Source: Metabacillus sp. B2-18 (GTDB taxonomy: Bacteria; Bacillota; Bacilli; Bacillales; Bacillaceae). Taken from it: 64,000 nt of DNA. The notes under the pieces are model-generated. The model saw only the letters and a list, made by a program, of their open reading frames with translations, had not been told where the DNA came from and did not search any database. Where the stretch lies: positions 4,962,001-5,026,000 of the forward strand of contig NZ_CP088245.1 of assembly GCF_021117275.1 (NCBI RefSeq), written 5' to 3'. Shown here piece by piece: positions 43,672 to 53,041 of the stretch (positions within the stretch are counted from its first letter, which is position 1; the number at the start of each line of letters is the position of its first letter). Position numbers and translations under genes: made by a program.

Positions 43672-43703
43672 TGACAGGCACCACCCGAAGTTTGTCGAAT
43701 ACC
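43672..43703 (-). repeat. Dispersed GTGACAGGCACC repeat, copy 5
   Basis: TGACAGGCACCACCCGAAGT then TTGTCGAATACC. It touches the stop codon of the PhoD-like gene, just as copy 1 touches that of the SRPBCC gene. Confidence 0.8.
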
Positions 43704-43868
43704 ATCCTCCTTTAATGAGGGTGTTTTTTTTGCCCTTTTTGTAAAAATCTTAATATGTTGGACGAATTTAGTATTTACTTCTTTCTTTTTTAAATATAAT
43801 GTTTATGTTGCTGCTTAGAGCAATAGATTTGTAGAGATTGTCTACATATAAAGAAAGAAGGGTACTGC

Positions 43869-44804
43869 TTGGTTAATAAGCATCAATATCAAATTTATAT
43901 ATCGCTATTTGTTGTGATGATTTTTTGGGGATTCAATGTTATTGCAACAAAGCTTCTTGTTACAAGCTTTATGCCTGTTACAATGACAGCTTTTCGCATT
44001 TTTACAGCAGCTGTTGGTGTGTTTGTCATTTTATTTTCTTTAAAGCTTGTAAGAAAACCTACCAAAAAAGAATGGCAGTACATTATCATCTGTTCCTTAT
44101 TTAATGTTGTTGGACATCATTATTTTCTGTCGATTGGTTTAAAGGAAACCTCAGCTTCTAATGGGGGACTAATATTAGGAACTGGGCCAATCTTAACGAC
44201 GATTCTAGCATTTTTATTTTTACGAAACAAAATTACGATCCTTCGCTTTTGTGGAATTATTCTTGGATTTATCGGAATTTCATTCATTGTGTTTCAAAAT
44301 GGAGATAGTTTGGAAGGTATTTCTCTTGGCGATGTTCATGTATTTCTGTCTATTTTTGTTCAGGCCGTTAGTTTTATTATGATTAAGAAGGTATCGTCAA
44401 CATTAGATCCACGCCTGATGACAGGTTATATGCTTTTCATTGGCTCAATTTTACTCTTTATCATCAGCCTTATTATTGAGCCTGCTGGTCTCGAGAGCAT
44501 GACTGAAAGATCACTTTCTATATGGATTGTCTTCTTCGCTTCAGCATTTTTAGCAACATCTGTTGGACATATGATCTACAATTATGCCGTTGGAAAAGTA
44601 GGGCCAGCTGAGTCAGCTGTTTTCATTAATCTTAATCCATTTTTTGCATTAGTTGGTGCATCCATATTTTTAGGAGAAGTTATTACACTTCCGCAAATGA
44701 TTGGATTTATTTTCATCATTTTCGGTGTTGTGCTTGGTTCTGGTGGGTTTGAACCTATTCTTCGAAATCAAAAGCGAAAGAGAAATAGAGTGGTTGATTA
44801 CTAA
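43869..44804 (+). CDS. EamA/DMT-family transporter
   Basis: A 311-residue drug/metabolite transporter with ten predicted helices in two EamA repeats (about 10-145 and 155-295). Typical segments are FWGFNVIATKLLVTSFMPVTMTAFRI and, in the second repeat, FINLNPFFALVGASIFLGE. The start appears to be TTG, preceded by AGAAGGG; no ATG gives a better match to the first helix. Substrate unknown; relatives export amino acids or metabolites. Confidence 0.88.
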   Translation: MVNKHQYQIYISLFVVMIFWGFNVIATKLLVTSFMPVTMTAFRIFTAAVGVFVILFSLKLVRKPTKKEWQYIIICSLFNVVGHHYFLSIGLKETSASNGGLILGTGPILTTILAFLFLRNKITILRFCGIILGFIGISFIVFQNGDSLEGISLGDVHVFLSIFVQAVSFIMIKKVSSTLDPRLMTGYMLFIGSILLFIISLIIEPAGLESMTERSLSIWIVFFASAFLATSVGHMIYNYAVGKVGPAESAVFINLNPFFALVGASIFLGEVITLPQMIGFIFIIFGVVLGSGGFEPILRNQKRKRNRVVDY

Positions 44805-44815
44805 TGTTAAAATTG

Positions 44816-44844
44816 TTGACATTAAATGTTAGATGTTTTAAAAT
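44816..44844 (+). promoter_or_regulatory. Sigma-A type promoter upstream of ade
   Basis: TTGACA, a 17-bp spacer and TAAAAT. It lies after the EamA stop and before the terminator hairpin at 44898, so its transcript would contain that hairpin in a leader of about 125 bases. Confidence 0.65.
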
Positions 44845-44897
44845 TTGTTTTAACTTATCATTCACTAATAATAAGAGATACTAGTATCGGATTACTG

Positions 44898-44937
44898 CCG
44901 CAAAGAAAAGTTTATCCTTTTTTCTTGCGGTTTTTTT
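44898..44937 (+). terminator. Intrinsic terminator before ade, possible attenuator
   Basis: CCGCAA-GAAAAG pairs with CTTTTTT-CTTGCGG and seven T follow. It may end the EamA transcript, or act as an attenuator for ade because a good promoter lies upstream of it. No known purine riboswitch core was recognised in the leader. Confidence 0.75.
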
Positions 44938-44975
44938 CTAAATTTTTTTAATAAACGAAAGGAGAGATCACATCT

Positions 44976-46715
44976 ATGGAATACTTCACTCAAAGATTAG
45001 CTGCTTCTGCAAAGAAAGTAAAAGCAGATGTTGTCATTAAAAACGGGAAAATAATAGATGTATTTAATGGTGAAATCATCGAAGAAGACATCGCCATTAC
45101 AGATGGTGTTATCGTTGGAGTTGGTCATTATGAAGGAAACACAACCATCGATGCCACGGGAAAATATATTTCACCAGGTTTTATTGATGGTCATGTTCAC
45201 ATTGAATCCGCAATGGTAACTCCTCAACAATTTTCTCAAGTTGTCATTCCACACGGTGTCACAACAGTCATTGCCGATCCCCATGAAATAGCCAATGTTA
45301 GTGGTTCAAAAGGCATTCAATTTATGATTGATTCAGCAAAAGATATCCCTTTAAACACCTATTTTATGCTTCCTTCCTGTGTACCAGCTACACCGTTTGA
45401 ACATGCAGGTGCCTCACTTACTGCCGAAGATTTAGAGCCTTTTTACAAAGAAGAACGTGTTTTAGGGCTTGCAGAGGTTATGGATTTCCCTTCTGTTTTT
45501 CATCAAGAGAAGGGTATGATGAAAAAGCTCACAACAGCCAATAAACTCGGTAAAAAAATAGACGGTCATGCTGCTGGTCTATCTGGAGATGTCATAAATG
45601 TTTATGCATCTGCGGGAATTAAAACGGACCATGAATGTGTCACACCAGAGGAAGCACGTGACCGTTTGAAAAGAGGCATGTACGTTATGCTTAGAGAAGG
45701 ATCTGCTGCAAGAGATGTTTCAGCTTTATTGCCTGTTATTACCGACAGAAATGCACGACGCTGTCTCTTTGTAACCGATGATAAGCATTTAGATGATTTA
45801 ATTGCTGAAGGAAGCATTGATTACAATATTTCTCTTTCCATTAAAGGAGGACTAGATCCAATTCTTGCCTACCAAATGGCCACCATCAACGCAGCAGAAT
45901 GCTTTGGCTTACCATCAAAAGGCGCTATTGCTCCAGGCTATGATGCTGATCTTGTGTTTTTAGATAGTTTAGAAGATGTGAAGATTGAAAAAGTCTTTTT
46001 AAAAGGCAAGCTTATGGCTGAAAATGGACGTTTTGTTTGTTCAGAGTATAGTGAAACAACTCCATCCATCTCAGATTCTTTAACAAACACCGTTCATATT
46101 CAAGAGATTAAAATGGATGATCTGCAAATTTCATGTTCACAAGGAACTTCCGCTAACATAATTGAGATCGTTCCAAATAAAATCATTACAAACCATATTG
46201 TTGAAGAAATCAACTCAAAAAATGGCTATTTTCAACCATCTGTTAAACTAGATCATCTAAAGATGGCAGTTGTTGAAAGACATGCAGCAACTGGAAACAT
46301 CGGATTAGGAATTGTCAAAGGATTTGGCCTTAAAAGTGGGGCAATTGCTTCGACTGTTGCACATGATTCTCATAATATTATTGCTCTAGGAACAAATGAT
46401 CAAGATCTACTTAAAGCCATTTATGAATTAAAAGCAATGGGCGGTGGCCTGGTTGTCATTAACGAAAATGATGTGATCGCTTCCTTACCGTTAGAGATTT
46501 CAGGCTTAATGACAGCCTCATCTTTTAAAGATGTAAATAAGATGCTAAAAGAAATTGATGCAGCTTTAATGAATATTGGCTTTACAGGCAACTTCAACCC
46601 ATTTTTAACTCTATCGTTTTTAGCACTGCCTGTAATTCCGGAATTAAAATTAACAGACATGGGCTTGTTTCAAGTGAAGGATTTTAAGCATGTGGATGTA
46701 GTAAACCTCAGGTAA
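44976..46715 (+). CDS. ade: Adenine deaminase
   Basis: A 579-residue amidohydrolase converting adenine to hypoxanthine and ammonia, the purine salvage enzyme AdeC of Bacilli. The metal motif is ISPGFIDGHVHIESAMVTP (HVH about 74), followed by ADPHEIANVSG, KIDGHAAGLSGDVINVYASAGIKTDHECVTPEEA and FVTDDKH. The C-terminal domain with FLALPVIPELKLTD is typical of AdeC rather than of AMP or adenosine deaminases. AAAGGAGAG precedes the ATG. It may be controlled by the promoter and terminator just upstream. Confidence 0.96.
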   Translation: MEYFTQRLAASAKKVKADVVIKNGKIIDVFNGEIIEEDIAITDGVIVGVGHYEGNTTIDATGKYISPGFIDGHVHIESAMVTPQQFSQVVIPHGVTTVIADPHEIANVSGSKGIQFMIDSAKDIPLNTYFMLPSCVPATPFEHAGASLTAEDLEPFYKEERVLGLAEVMDFPSVFHQEKGMMKKLTTANKLGKKIDGHAAGLSGDVINVYASAGIKTDHECVTPEEARDRLKRGMYVMLREGSAARDVSALLPVITDRNARRCLFVTDDKHLDDLIAEGSIDYNISLSIKGGLDPILAYQMATINAAECFGLPSKGAIAPGYDADLVFLDSLEDVKIEKVFLKGKLMAENGRFVCSEYSETTPSISDSLTNTVHIQEIKMDDLQISCSQGTSANIIEIVPNKIITNHIVEEINSKNGYFQPSVKLDHLKMAVVERHAATGNIGLGIVKGFGLKSGAIASTVAHDSHNIIALGTNDQDLLKAIYELKAMGGGLVVINENDVIASLPLEISGLMTASSFKDVNKMLKEIDAALMNIGFTGNFNPFLTLSFLALPVIPELKLTDMGLFQVKDFKHVDVVNLR

Positions 46716-46741
46716 GAATGCCGTAAAGGGAGCTACAATAT

Positions 46742-46771
46742 AAGGGATCGGTGCTATTCCGATCCCTTTTT
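46742..46771. terminator. Bidirectional intrinsic terminator
   Basis: AAGGGATCGG pairs with CCGATCCCTT, followed by TTTT, between convergent ade and the HEAT-like gene. Confidence 0.9.
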
Positions 46772-46775
46772 CCGC

Positions 46776-47807
46776 TTACCTTCCCTCAATCGCACTTTTC
46801 CATTCCTCAAGCCGAGGATGCTGAATTCCTATAATTTTAAAATAACTATACGCAAGCTGATCCTCATCGATCAGTATTGTTGTACCTGCTTTGCTAACAT
46901 ATTCTTCAATTTCACCTTGCGCTTTAACTGAAAGCTGATGAACAAGTGCCTCGAAGATCACTCCCTGTACATCATTTCCTTCTAATTGATGATAAACATC
47001 ACGTAATGCTTCTACTGCAGCATCTGTTTTTATGTTTTCAATAACAGATGCTGCAAAAATCAGGGAATCTTCATGTAATAAATAAGGCTTTGTGGCTTCT
47101 ACAACCTTATCTGTTTGAAACGAGATAAGCGCTTCTGCTGTTTCCTCTATTAATATATCGTCGTCTCTGGTTAATAGAGATGCAAGAAGATCGGCATGCT
47201 GATCCATTTTCATTAATCCCATTAAATAAACAGCTATATAGCCATTATAGTCAAACCAATCCTCCTGAAGATTTTGGGCGAAAACACTTAAAACCTGTTC
47301 TTCTGTTATGTATTTCTTTTCAAAAAGGGAATAAGCAATTTTCTTTAATCTTTGATACAAGAAATAATTCAAGTCTTGTTCAGCATTCAATGTAGTTAGA
47401 GCGTTAAAATATTCCTCCCATACTTTCTCTTCTGTTCCATTCTCCAGCACTTCATAAACGCGCCAATCTTCTTTTTGAAAGAGATCTGTTAATTTTTCTC
47501 GATGCTTTAAGACTATACGAGGATGAAACTCTGTTAATAATCGTTCATAGGTATAACGAATTTTATCAGTAGTATCATTTCTTGCCTCAATTAAAAGATT
47601 TACCAGGTCTTCATCATTAGGATCGACCTTAAGAAACGATAAGATAGACATTGCCTTTATGGGCTTATTTATAGCTTCAAGAAGTAATCTCTTTGTCCAT
47701 TTACGGGATTTGTTTGTAGGATAATCATGAAGAGTATGAGCAACAAAATCCTGAAGAATAAGGTCATCTGTTGTAATAAATGGTTCAATTGTTTGTTCAA
47801 AATTCAT
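46776..47807 (-). CDS. HEAT-like repeat protein, unknown function
   Basis: A 343-residue soluble, helix-rich and acidic protein. Repeated helix pairs such as LLTRDDDILIEETAEALISFQTDKVVEATKPYLLHEDSLIFAASVIENI look like degenerate HEAT repeats. No catalytic motif is seen. ATG 47807 (MNFEQTIEPF) has AAGGAAGGA 9 bp upstream and is chosen over an in-frame start seven codons earlier. Related Bacillus proteins are uncharacterised as far as I recall. Confidence 0.75.
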   Translation of the reverse strand: MNFEQTIEPFITTDDLILQDFVAHTLHDYPTNKSRKWTKRLLLEAINKPIKAMSILSFLKVDPNDEDLVNLLIEARNDTTDKIRYTYERLLTEFHPRIVLKHREKLTDLFQKEDWRVYEVLENGTEEKVWEEYFNALTTLNAEQDLNYFLYQRLKKIAYSLFEKKYITEEQVLSVFAQNLQEDWFDYNGYIAVYLMGLMKMDQHADLLASLLTRDDDILIEETAEALISFQTDKVVEATKPYLLHEDSLIFAASVIENIKTDAAVEALRDVYHQLEGNDVQGVIFEALVHQLSVKAQGEIEEYVSKAGTTILIDEDQLAYSYFKIIGIQHPRLEEWKSAIEGR

Positions 47808-48144
47808 ATAAAGTTGTCCTTCCTTCAATTTATCTTATTTATGTTGTACCATGTGGAATGAAAAAAACCAATGCGCACTTGTTATTGTATTATAGACAGC
47901 TAGAAATAAATAAACACATTTCGAAAATCCATAACAAAAGAACCAGGAACAAGTGATCACATTTTCACAAAGATAGTTGAAAGGGCATACATCACCTATT
48001 AAACATGACTTTATCTCTATAGATAATTCCCTCATCAGACCTTAATTACCATTTTTTAATAAATTATGTAAATAAAAGGGTTTTTCACAAGAATTCTATT
48101 ATAATAGATAACTGTGGGAAAAAATTGATAAAGGTTGTGAAAAT
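47808..48144. other. Intergenic region before the lipoprotein gene
   Basis: A perfect -10 hexamer TATAAT is at 48100-48105 without a good -35; it may serve the lipoprotein gene 40 bp downstream. A 66-codon frame on the minus strand has no ribosome site and is not called. Nothing else was seen. Confidence 0.45.
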
Positions 48145-49410
48145 GTGAAAAAATCCAAATTTTTATTTTCTACATTGTTTTTTAGCACACTTCTTCTAAC
48201 TGCATGTGGAAATGACGAAGAAGCTTCTGGAACAAAGCAAGAAGAAGCTCCTGCTCAAGCTGAGGAAACACAAACAGCTAATGAAGAAGTAACAACTGAA
48301 ACTGAAGAAAAAGATGCCGAAGAACAACCACAAGGTGATAACGAAACATTAAATCCATTTATTGCTGAAGATTCTGAAGGGAATGTGGAAATTCTCTATA
48401 CAAATAAAGATCCTCAATATACTCATGATATGGAAGGCTTTAAAGTTTCTGTTGATGAATATCAACTTGTAAAAGTTACTGACGTCAATGAATATTCAAC
48501 CATCTATTTTGATGATCAAGTTGATGGATATGTTGTGACAGCTAAAGTGACTATAGAAAATGGAACAGATAAACCTATGTATTATAACAATTCTCATCGA
48601 ATTCAGTTAAGCAATGATTTAGATTACATACCTTCTGACTGGAAAGCATTTGTACCAGAAGATCAACAGATTTTTAAGATTAAAAAGAACCAAGATGACA
48701 TCTCCTTATTCGAAGCAGGAGAAAAAGTAACAGGTCTATTAACTTTTAAAATGACTAATGAAGATTTTGAAAAGTTAAAATCAGTTAAGCCTAAATACGT
48801 AATAGAAGGCGGAGTAGCAGAGAACTCTGATTTTAGCGGAAGCATTTCAGGAAATTCACCGTCATATGATTTCATCTACAATGATGAACAAGCAGAGACA
48901 ACAGCTTCTCAACCACAGTTCTATCAAGATCGTTTAACATCAGATAACTGGGCTGATAAGAAAATGATTTTTGAAAAATTGAATATAAATGATACCAAAA
49001 AAATCGGTGATGTGAATGTTACGGTTGAAGGGGTACAGTACACAGAAGTTATTCCAACCGAAGCAAATAAAGAAATGTTTAGTGATTTTGGAGACAGTGG
49101 TGTTGCTGCCCTAACTGTTAAAGTGAAAATTGATAACGGATCAACCACACCAGTTAGTATCAACAATTTAGGGACTATTTTAAATGTTGACGATAACCGA
49201 GTTAGAGTCCTTAGTCAGGGAATGGCTGAACCACGTGACCCAGCCACAATTGCTGCTGGTGAAACTGGGGAAAAACTCCATGTTTTCTTATTTAGAAAAG
49301 ATGAATTTGGTTTATATAAAAAGTTTGTTATGGAATTTGGTCCTTTTTATGCTGAAAACGGTGAAAAAGCATTTAAAGGCAGAACAGCAGAATTTACGTT
49401 ACCTAGGTAA
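48145..49410 (+). CDS. Secreted lipoprotein with two Ig-like (DUF4352/DUF5068-type) domains
   Basis: A 421-residue lipoprotein. The signal peptide ends at lipobox LLTAC (Cys 21), followed by a Glu- and Gln-rich linker (about 22-65). Two beta-rich domains follow: about 85-225 with TIYFDDQVDGYVVTAKVTIENGTDKPMYYNN, and about 280-420 with VAALTVKVKIDNGSTTPVSINN and FLFRKDEFG. The pattern of a ligand- or complex-supporting Ig-like fold suggests DUF4352/DUF5068 relatives; function unknown. The start is GTG, with AAAGG 10 bp upstream. Confidence 0.8.
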   Translation: MKKSKFLFSTLFFSTLLLTACGNDEEASGTKQEEAPAQAEETQTANEEVTTETEEKDAEEQPQGDNETLNPFIAEDSEGNVEILYTNKDPQYTHDMEGFKVSVDEYQLVKVTDVNEYSTIYFDDQVDGYVVTAKVTIENGTDKPMYYNNSHRIQLSNDLDYIPSDWKAFVPEDQQIFKIKKNQDDISLFEAGEKVTGLLTFKMTNEDFEKLKSVKPKYVIEGGVAENSDFSGSISGNSPSYDFIYNDEQAETTASQPQFYQDRLTSDNWADKKMIFEKLNINDTKKIGDVNVTVEGVQYTEVIPTEANKEMFSDFGDSGVAALTVKVKIDNGSTTPVSINNLGTILNVDDNRVRVLSQGMAEPRDPATIAAGETGEKLHVFLFRKDEFGLYKKFVMEFGPFYAENGEKAFKGRTAEFTLPR

Positions 49411-49432
49411 ATGTGCATAAGTATACTCAATA

Positions 49433-49500
49433 AAGAGGGTTTTGTGAAATGTGCCTTGTATTTAAAACAGAGGCATCTCTTTTACAAACCTCTTTTTTAT
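49433..49500 (+). terminator. Terminator after the lipoprotein gene
   Basis: AGAGGGTTTTGT pairs with ACAAA-CCTCT, with an inner GCCT/AGGC stem, and TTTTTTA follows. Confidence 0.8.
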
Positions 49501-49570
49501 ATTCTCTAAATTTTCCTCATCATTCCTTAACATGATAAGATAAACCTATCTCATAGTAAGGAGAGTAATG

Positions 49571-50806
49571 ATGATGAAAAATGAAATCATTGAAAGATTT
49601 ACAAGCTATGTAAAAGTTGATACACAATCAAACGAAAACAATGATACATGTCCATCCACACCTGGTCAGCTTAAACTTGGCAAGCAGCTAGTAGAAGAAC
49701 TGAAGGAAATTGGTATGCAGGATGTCACAATGGATGATAACGGCTATGTGATGGCAACGCTTCCTGCAAATACAGATAAGGAATTGCCTACAATTGGGTT
49801 TCTCGCACATATCGATACAGCAACAGATTTCACTGGTAAAAATGTAAATCCTCAGCTCATCTCAAGTTACGATGGAAAAGATATTGTTCTTAATGAAGAG
49901 CTAAATGTGGTTTTATCTGCATCACAATTTCCGAACCTTAAAAATTACGAAGGTCATACACTTATCACAACTGATGGAACAACTTTATTAGGTGCAGATA
50001 ACAAAGCAGGTATTGCAGAAATTATGACGAGTATGGCCTATCTGATTAACCATCCTGAAATCAAGCATGGCAAAATACGCGTAGCCTTTACACCTGATGA
50101 AGAAATCGGGAGGGGACCTCATAAATTTGATGTTGAGGCCTTTCATGCTGACTTTGCCTACACAATCGATGGCGGTCCATTAGGTGAGCTTCAGTACGAA
50201 AGCTTTAATGCAGCAGCAGCAAAAATTACATTTAAAGGGAACAATGTTCACCCTGGAACGGCAAAGGGTAAAATGGTGAACTCTGCAAAAATAGCAATGG
50301 CTTTTCAAAGCAAGCTCCCTGCAATGGAAGCTCCTGAGTTTACAGAAGGATATGAAGGATTTTATCATCTTATTGGCTTACAAGGTGATGTTGAGAATAC
50401 ATATGTTCATTACATTATCCGTGATCATGATAAACAGAAGTTTGAAGAAAGAAAGCAAACAATTACTAAGCTTGTAGAGGAATTTCAATCTGTATATGGG
50501 CAGGATGCCATTGTTTTAGAGCTTAATGATCAATATTATAATATGAAAGATAAAATTGAGCCTGTGAAGTATATTGTTGATGTGGCCCATGAGGCAATGG
50601 AGAACCTTGGTATCACACCTATCGTTGAACCGATCCGTGGCGGAACTGACGGATCACAGCTATCCTATATGGGATTACCAACCCCGAATGTGTTCACTGG
50701 CGGTGAAAATTTCCACGGGAAGTTTGAATTTATTTCGGTTGATAATATGGTGAAAGCAACTGAAACCATAATTGAAATATGTAAGCTATTTGAGAAAAGA
50801 GGGTAA
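49571..50806 (+). CDS. pepT: Peptidase T (tripeptidase)
   Basis: A 411-residue M20B aminotripeptidase releasing the N-terminal residue of tripeptides. Zinc-site motifs are [11 protein letters not shown] (His80, Asp82), [26 protein letters not shown] with the catalytic glutamate, [10 protein letters not shown] and [11 protein letters not shown]. Three ATG codons occur in a row; the second (49571) is 7 bp from AAGGAG and is preferred. It converges on the sigma-54 activator gene, sharing a terminator. Confidence 0.96.
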   Translation: MMKNEIIERFTSYVKVDTQSNENNDTCPSTPGQLKLGKQLVEELKEIGMQDVTMDDNGYVMATLPANTDKELPTIGFLAHIDTATDFTGKNVNPQLISSYDGKDIVLNEELNVVLSASQFPNLKNYEGHTLITTDGTTLLGADNKAGIAEIMTSMAYLINHPEIKHGKIRVAFTPDEEIGRGPHKFDVEAFHADFAYTIDGGPLGELQYESFNAAAAKITFKGNNVHPGTAKGKMVNSAKIAMAFQSKLPAMEAPEFTEGYEGFYHLIGLQGDVENTYVHYIIRDHDKQKFEERKQTITKLVEEFQSVYGQDAIVLELNDQYYNMKDKIEPVKYIVDVAHEAMENLGITPIVEPIRGGTDGSQLSYMGLPTPNVFTGGENFHGKFEFISVDNMVKATETIIEICKLFEKRG

Positions 50807-50811
50807 CTGTT

Positions 50812-50850
50812 AAAGGGGCAATTTCCTTCACTTAGGAATGCCCCTTTTTA
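50812..50850. terminator. Bidirectional intrinsic terminator
   Basis: AAAGGGGCA pairs with TGCCCCTTT, with an inner TCC/GGA stem, between convergent pepT and the activator gene. Confidence 0.85.
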
Positions 50851-52863
50851 TCATTGATTTCTAAAGTAGGATACGGTTTTTTGTGTAATATCTGTTCCTG
50901 CACGTCCACGCCCTATGCTAATAAATCCAAGTTCAGCAAGCTTACTCATTTTTGTTCGTAGTTGTTGTTCCGTTAAAGGATGGGAATGAAGCCTGGACCA
51001 CTCGACTAATTTCAACCTACTTATCCCACTGTTATTTTGATAAAGCTCATATATTCCTTTAAGAACAAATTCTAGCTCAGGATTAAGAATTCTTACTTCA
51101 TCTTTCTCTTTTTCCTCAATGGAGAAGTCTGTCGGCAAATGCTCCTCTCTCAAAGGTTCACCATTTGCAACAGCCACCATATATTGCAAAACATTCTTTA
51201 GCTCTCTTACATTTCCTTTCCAGGGTTGCTTTTTAAAAAAATACAACAAATGTTCATCCAATATTCTCTGTTGATCGTTCACACTAAACTGCTCTAAAAA
51301 TGCTTGAATGAAAAAGGGAATATCATCAATGCGATCTCTAAGTGGAGGAATCTTCAAATATAATACTTTAAGACGATGATAAAGATCTTCCCTGAATTGT
51401 CCGTTCTCTATCATGTCTGGTAAGTTTTTATTCGTAGCCGCAATGACACGCACATTGATTGGTATGTTTTTTTCTCCTCCAATTTTCCTCACTTCCATCT
51501 CTTGTAAAACTCGAAGTAATCTTGCTTGAAGCTTCACGCTGATATCACCAATTTCATCTAGAAAGATTGTGCCACCATCCGCTTGTTCAAATAATCCTTT
51601 CTTCCCTCCCTTTTTTGCACCAGTAAAGGCGCCATCTTCGTATCCAAACAGCTCACTTTCTAACAAATCCTCTGGAAGGGCACTGAAATTGATTGCAACG
51701 AATGGATTGTTAACTCTTGATGAGGCTTGATGAATGGCATGTGCAAACAGTTCCTTGCCTGTCCCATTTTCCCCAACTATTAAAATGGGTGCCTCTGTTT
51801 TAGCTAATCGAAAGGCAATTTCCTTTGTTTCCTCTATTAATCTGCTTTTTCCTAAAATAGAAGCAAATGTGTATTTCGAAACGTATCCTTTCTTTTGCAA
51901 AGCAACACGTCTAGCTTTTTCCATATCAATCGTTTCATCAACATTTTTAAAGGTAGCAACAATCGTGTTTTCAGCTTTCATAAAAAAGCGATGGACCATA
52001 TACGGTGTTTGCTTTATAGTAAAATACTCGTTTGATTCCTCATCTTTTCGTGACAAAAAGCGCATTAAGGCAAGATCATTTAACACTCTATTTAACGGCT
52101 TCCCAATCGCAAATCTTGATGAAATGCCTAAAAGTCTTTCTAGTTCTTCATTAAAAACGGTAATTTTCCCATCTTTCCCAAAAGCCAGGATCCCATCATT
52201 TACCCCGTCAACAACACGCTTCAAATAACGATTTAAGGTAGAAGCTTTTTGACTTTCATTTGATAGCTTTTTGGTTAAATCAATAATTTTCTTTGTGTAT
52301 CGATCTGCAAACTCCATACTAATAGAGTTTGGGAGTTGAAAATGCTCTACAATTTTAAAAATCGTATAAATATCAATCAATCTCACACCTATATTAATCT
52401 TTCTATGTATATGTGTAGGGATTAACTCCATCTCGCCTGGTGTGATGGCTGCATAAATGTTTGATGGGACATGCCCATTTTCTGGATGATAAGGAAAATA
52501 GTTCACATGATTCATTCCTAATGCCTTTAATGTCCGAATTGAGTCTTGTGCGGTTTCAAGAAAATCATTAACATAAAGCACATTTGCACCTTCAGGTATT
52601 GATAATAATTGATCAATATATTCATAATTTATTGTTCGATTTGCCACAATAACTTTACAGTTTGTTCTAACAATCTCTTTCACTTCCTCCTCAATTAGGT
52701 AAGAGGAATAAACAATTAGTTGATCAGTTAACGTTTTCGGTAAATGCTCCTCAACTGCATAGCTGTGAATGGTAACAACATCACCAAAAATAGATTTCAA
52801 CTGACTTCTTAGTGTTTTCTTTGTTTCAGTTGTTCCTGCTAACAATACAAGCTCTTTCCTCAT
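50851..52863 (-). CDS. Sigma-54 dependent transcriptional activator
   Basis: A 670-residue enhancer-binding protein. The N-terminal 190 residues form an alpha/beta sensing region that may resemble the PrpR N-terminal type; a PAS domain follows (DGVNDGILAFGKDGKITVFNEELERLLGIS, about 215-320). The AAA+ domain has Walker A GENGTGKE (about 364), GAFTGA for sigma-54 contact (about 412) and GGTIFLDEIGD. The C-terminus (LTEQQLRTKMSKLAELGFISIGRGR) looks like a winged helix instead of the usual Fis-type helix-turn-helix. It is divergent from a transporter-dipeptidase operon that has a sigma-54 promoter, its probable target. Confidence 0.92.
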   Translation of the reverse strand: MRKELVLLAGTTETKKTLRSQLKSIFGDVVTIHSYAVEEHLPKTLTDQLIVYSSYLIEEEVKEIVRTNCKVIVANRTINYEYIDQLLSIPEGANVLYVNDFLETAQDSIRTLKALGMNHVNYFPYHPENGHVPSNIYAAITPGEMELIPTHIHRKINIGVRLIDIYTIFKIVEHFQLPNSISMEFADRYTKKIIDLTKKLSNESQKASTLNRYLKRVVDGVNDGILAFGKDGKITVFNEELERLLGISSRFAIGKPLNRVLNDLALMRFLSRKDEESNEYFTIKQTPYMVHRFFMKAENTIVATFKNVDETIDMEKARRVALQKKGYVSKYTFASILGKSRLIEETKEIAFRLAKTEAPILIVGENGTGKELFAHAIHQASSRVNNPFVAINFSALPEDLLESELFGYEDGAFTGAKKGGKKGLFEQADGGTIFLDEIGDISVKLQARLLRVLQEMEVRKIGGEKNIPINVRVIAATNKNLPDMIENGQFREDLYHRLKVLYLKIPPLRDRIDDIPFFIQAFLEQFSVNDQQRILDEHLLYFFKKQPWKGNVRELKNVLQYMVAVANGEPLREEHLPTDFSIEEKEKDEVRILNPELEFVLKGIYELYQNNSGISRLKLVEWSRLHSHPLTEQQLRTKMSKLAELGFISIGRGRAGTDITQKTVSYFRNQ

Positions 52864-52891
52864 CTACATCATCCTTCTTTCTTTGGGTTGA

Positions 52892-52938
52892 AATAGGTTG
52901 ATAATCTATTTAATTAGGTGTTATTTAATAAACCTATT
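52892..52938. promoter_or_regulatory. Paired inverted elements, candidate activator sites
   Basis: AATAGGTTGATAATCTATT (52892-52910) is an imperfect palindrome. A related sequence, AATAGGTTTATTAAATAAC, occurs on the minus strand at 52920-52938. Centres are 28 bp apart and lie about 60-95 bp before the -24 element, where enhancer-binding proteins usually bind. Confidence 0.55.
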
Positions 52939-52983
52939 ATAGCAAAATATGTTGAATTGCCCTCTATTCAGCGAAAAATATTC

Positions 52984-53000
52984 TTGGCACGGAATTTGCA
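52984..53000 (+). promoter_or_regulatory. Sigma-54 (-24/-12) promoter
   Basis: TTGGCACGGAATTTGCA matches the sigma-54 consensus YTGGCACGNNNNTTGCW at every position. It is 41 bp before the carrier gene and faces it. Confidence 0.92.
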
Positions 53001-53041
53001 AATAAATGAATGAACAAACTAAAAAGTGAGTGGGGGATATT

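Noticed and set aside
44851..44897. Purine riboswitch before ade
   Set aside because: The conserved loop and core sequences of purine aptamers are missing.
47835..48035. 66-codon minus-strand frame in the gap before the lipoprotein gene
   Set aside because: No ribosome site, odd composition and stop-rich surroundings.
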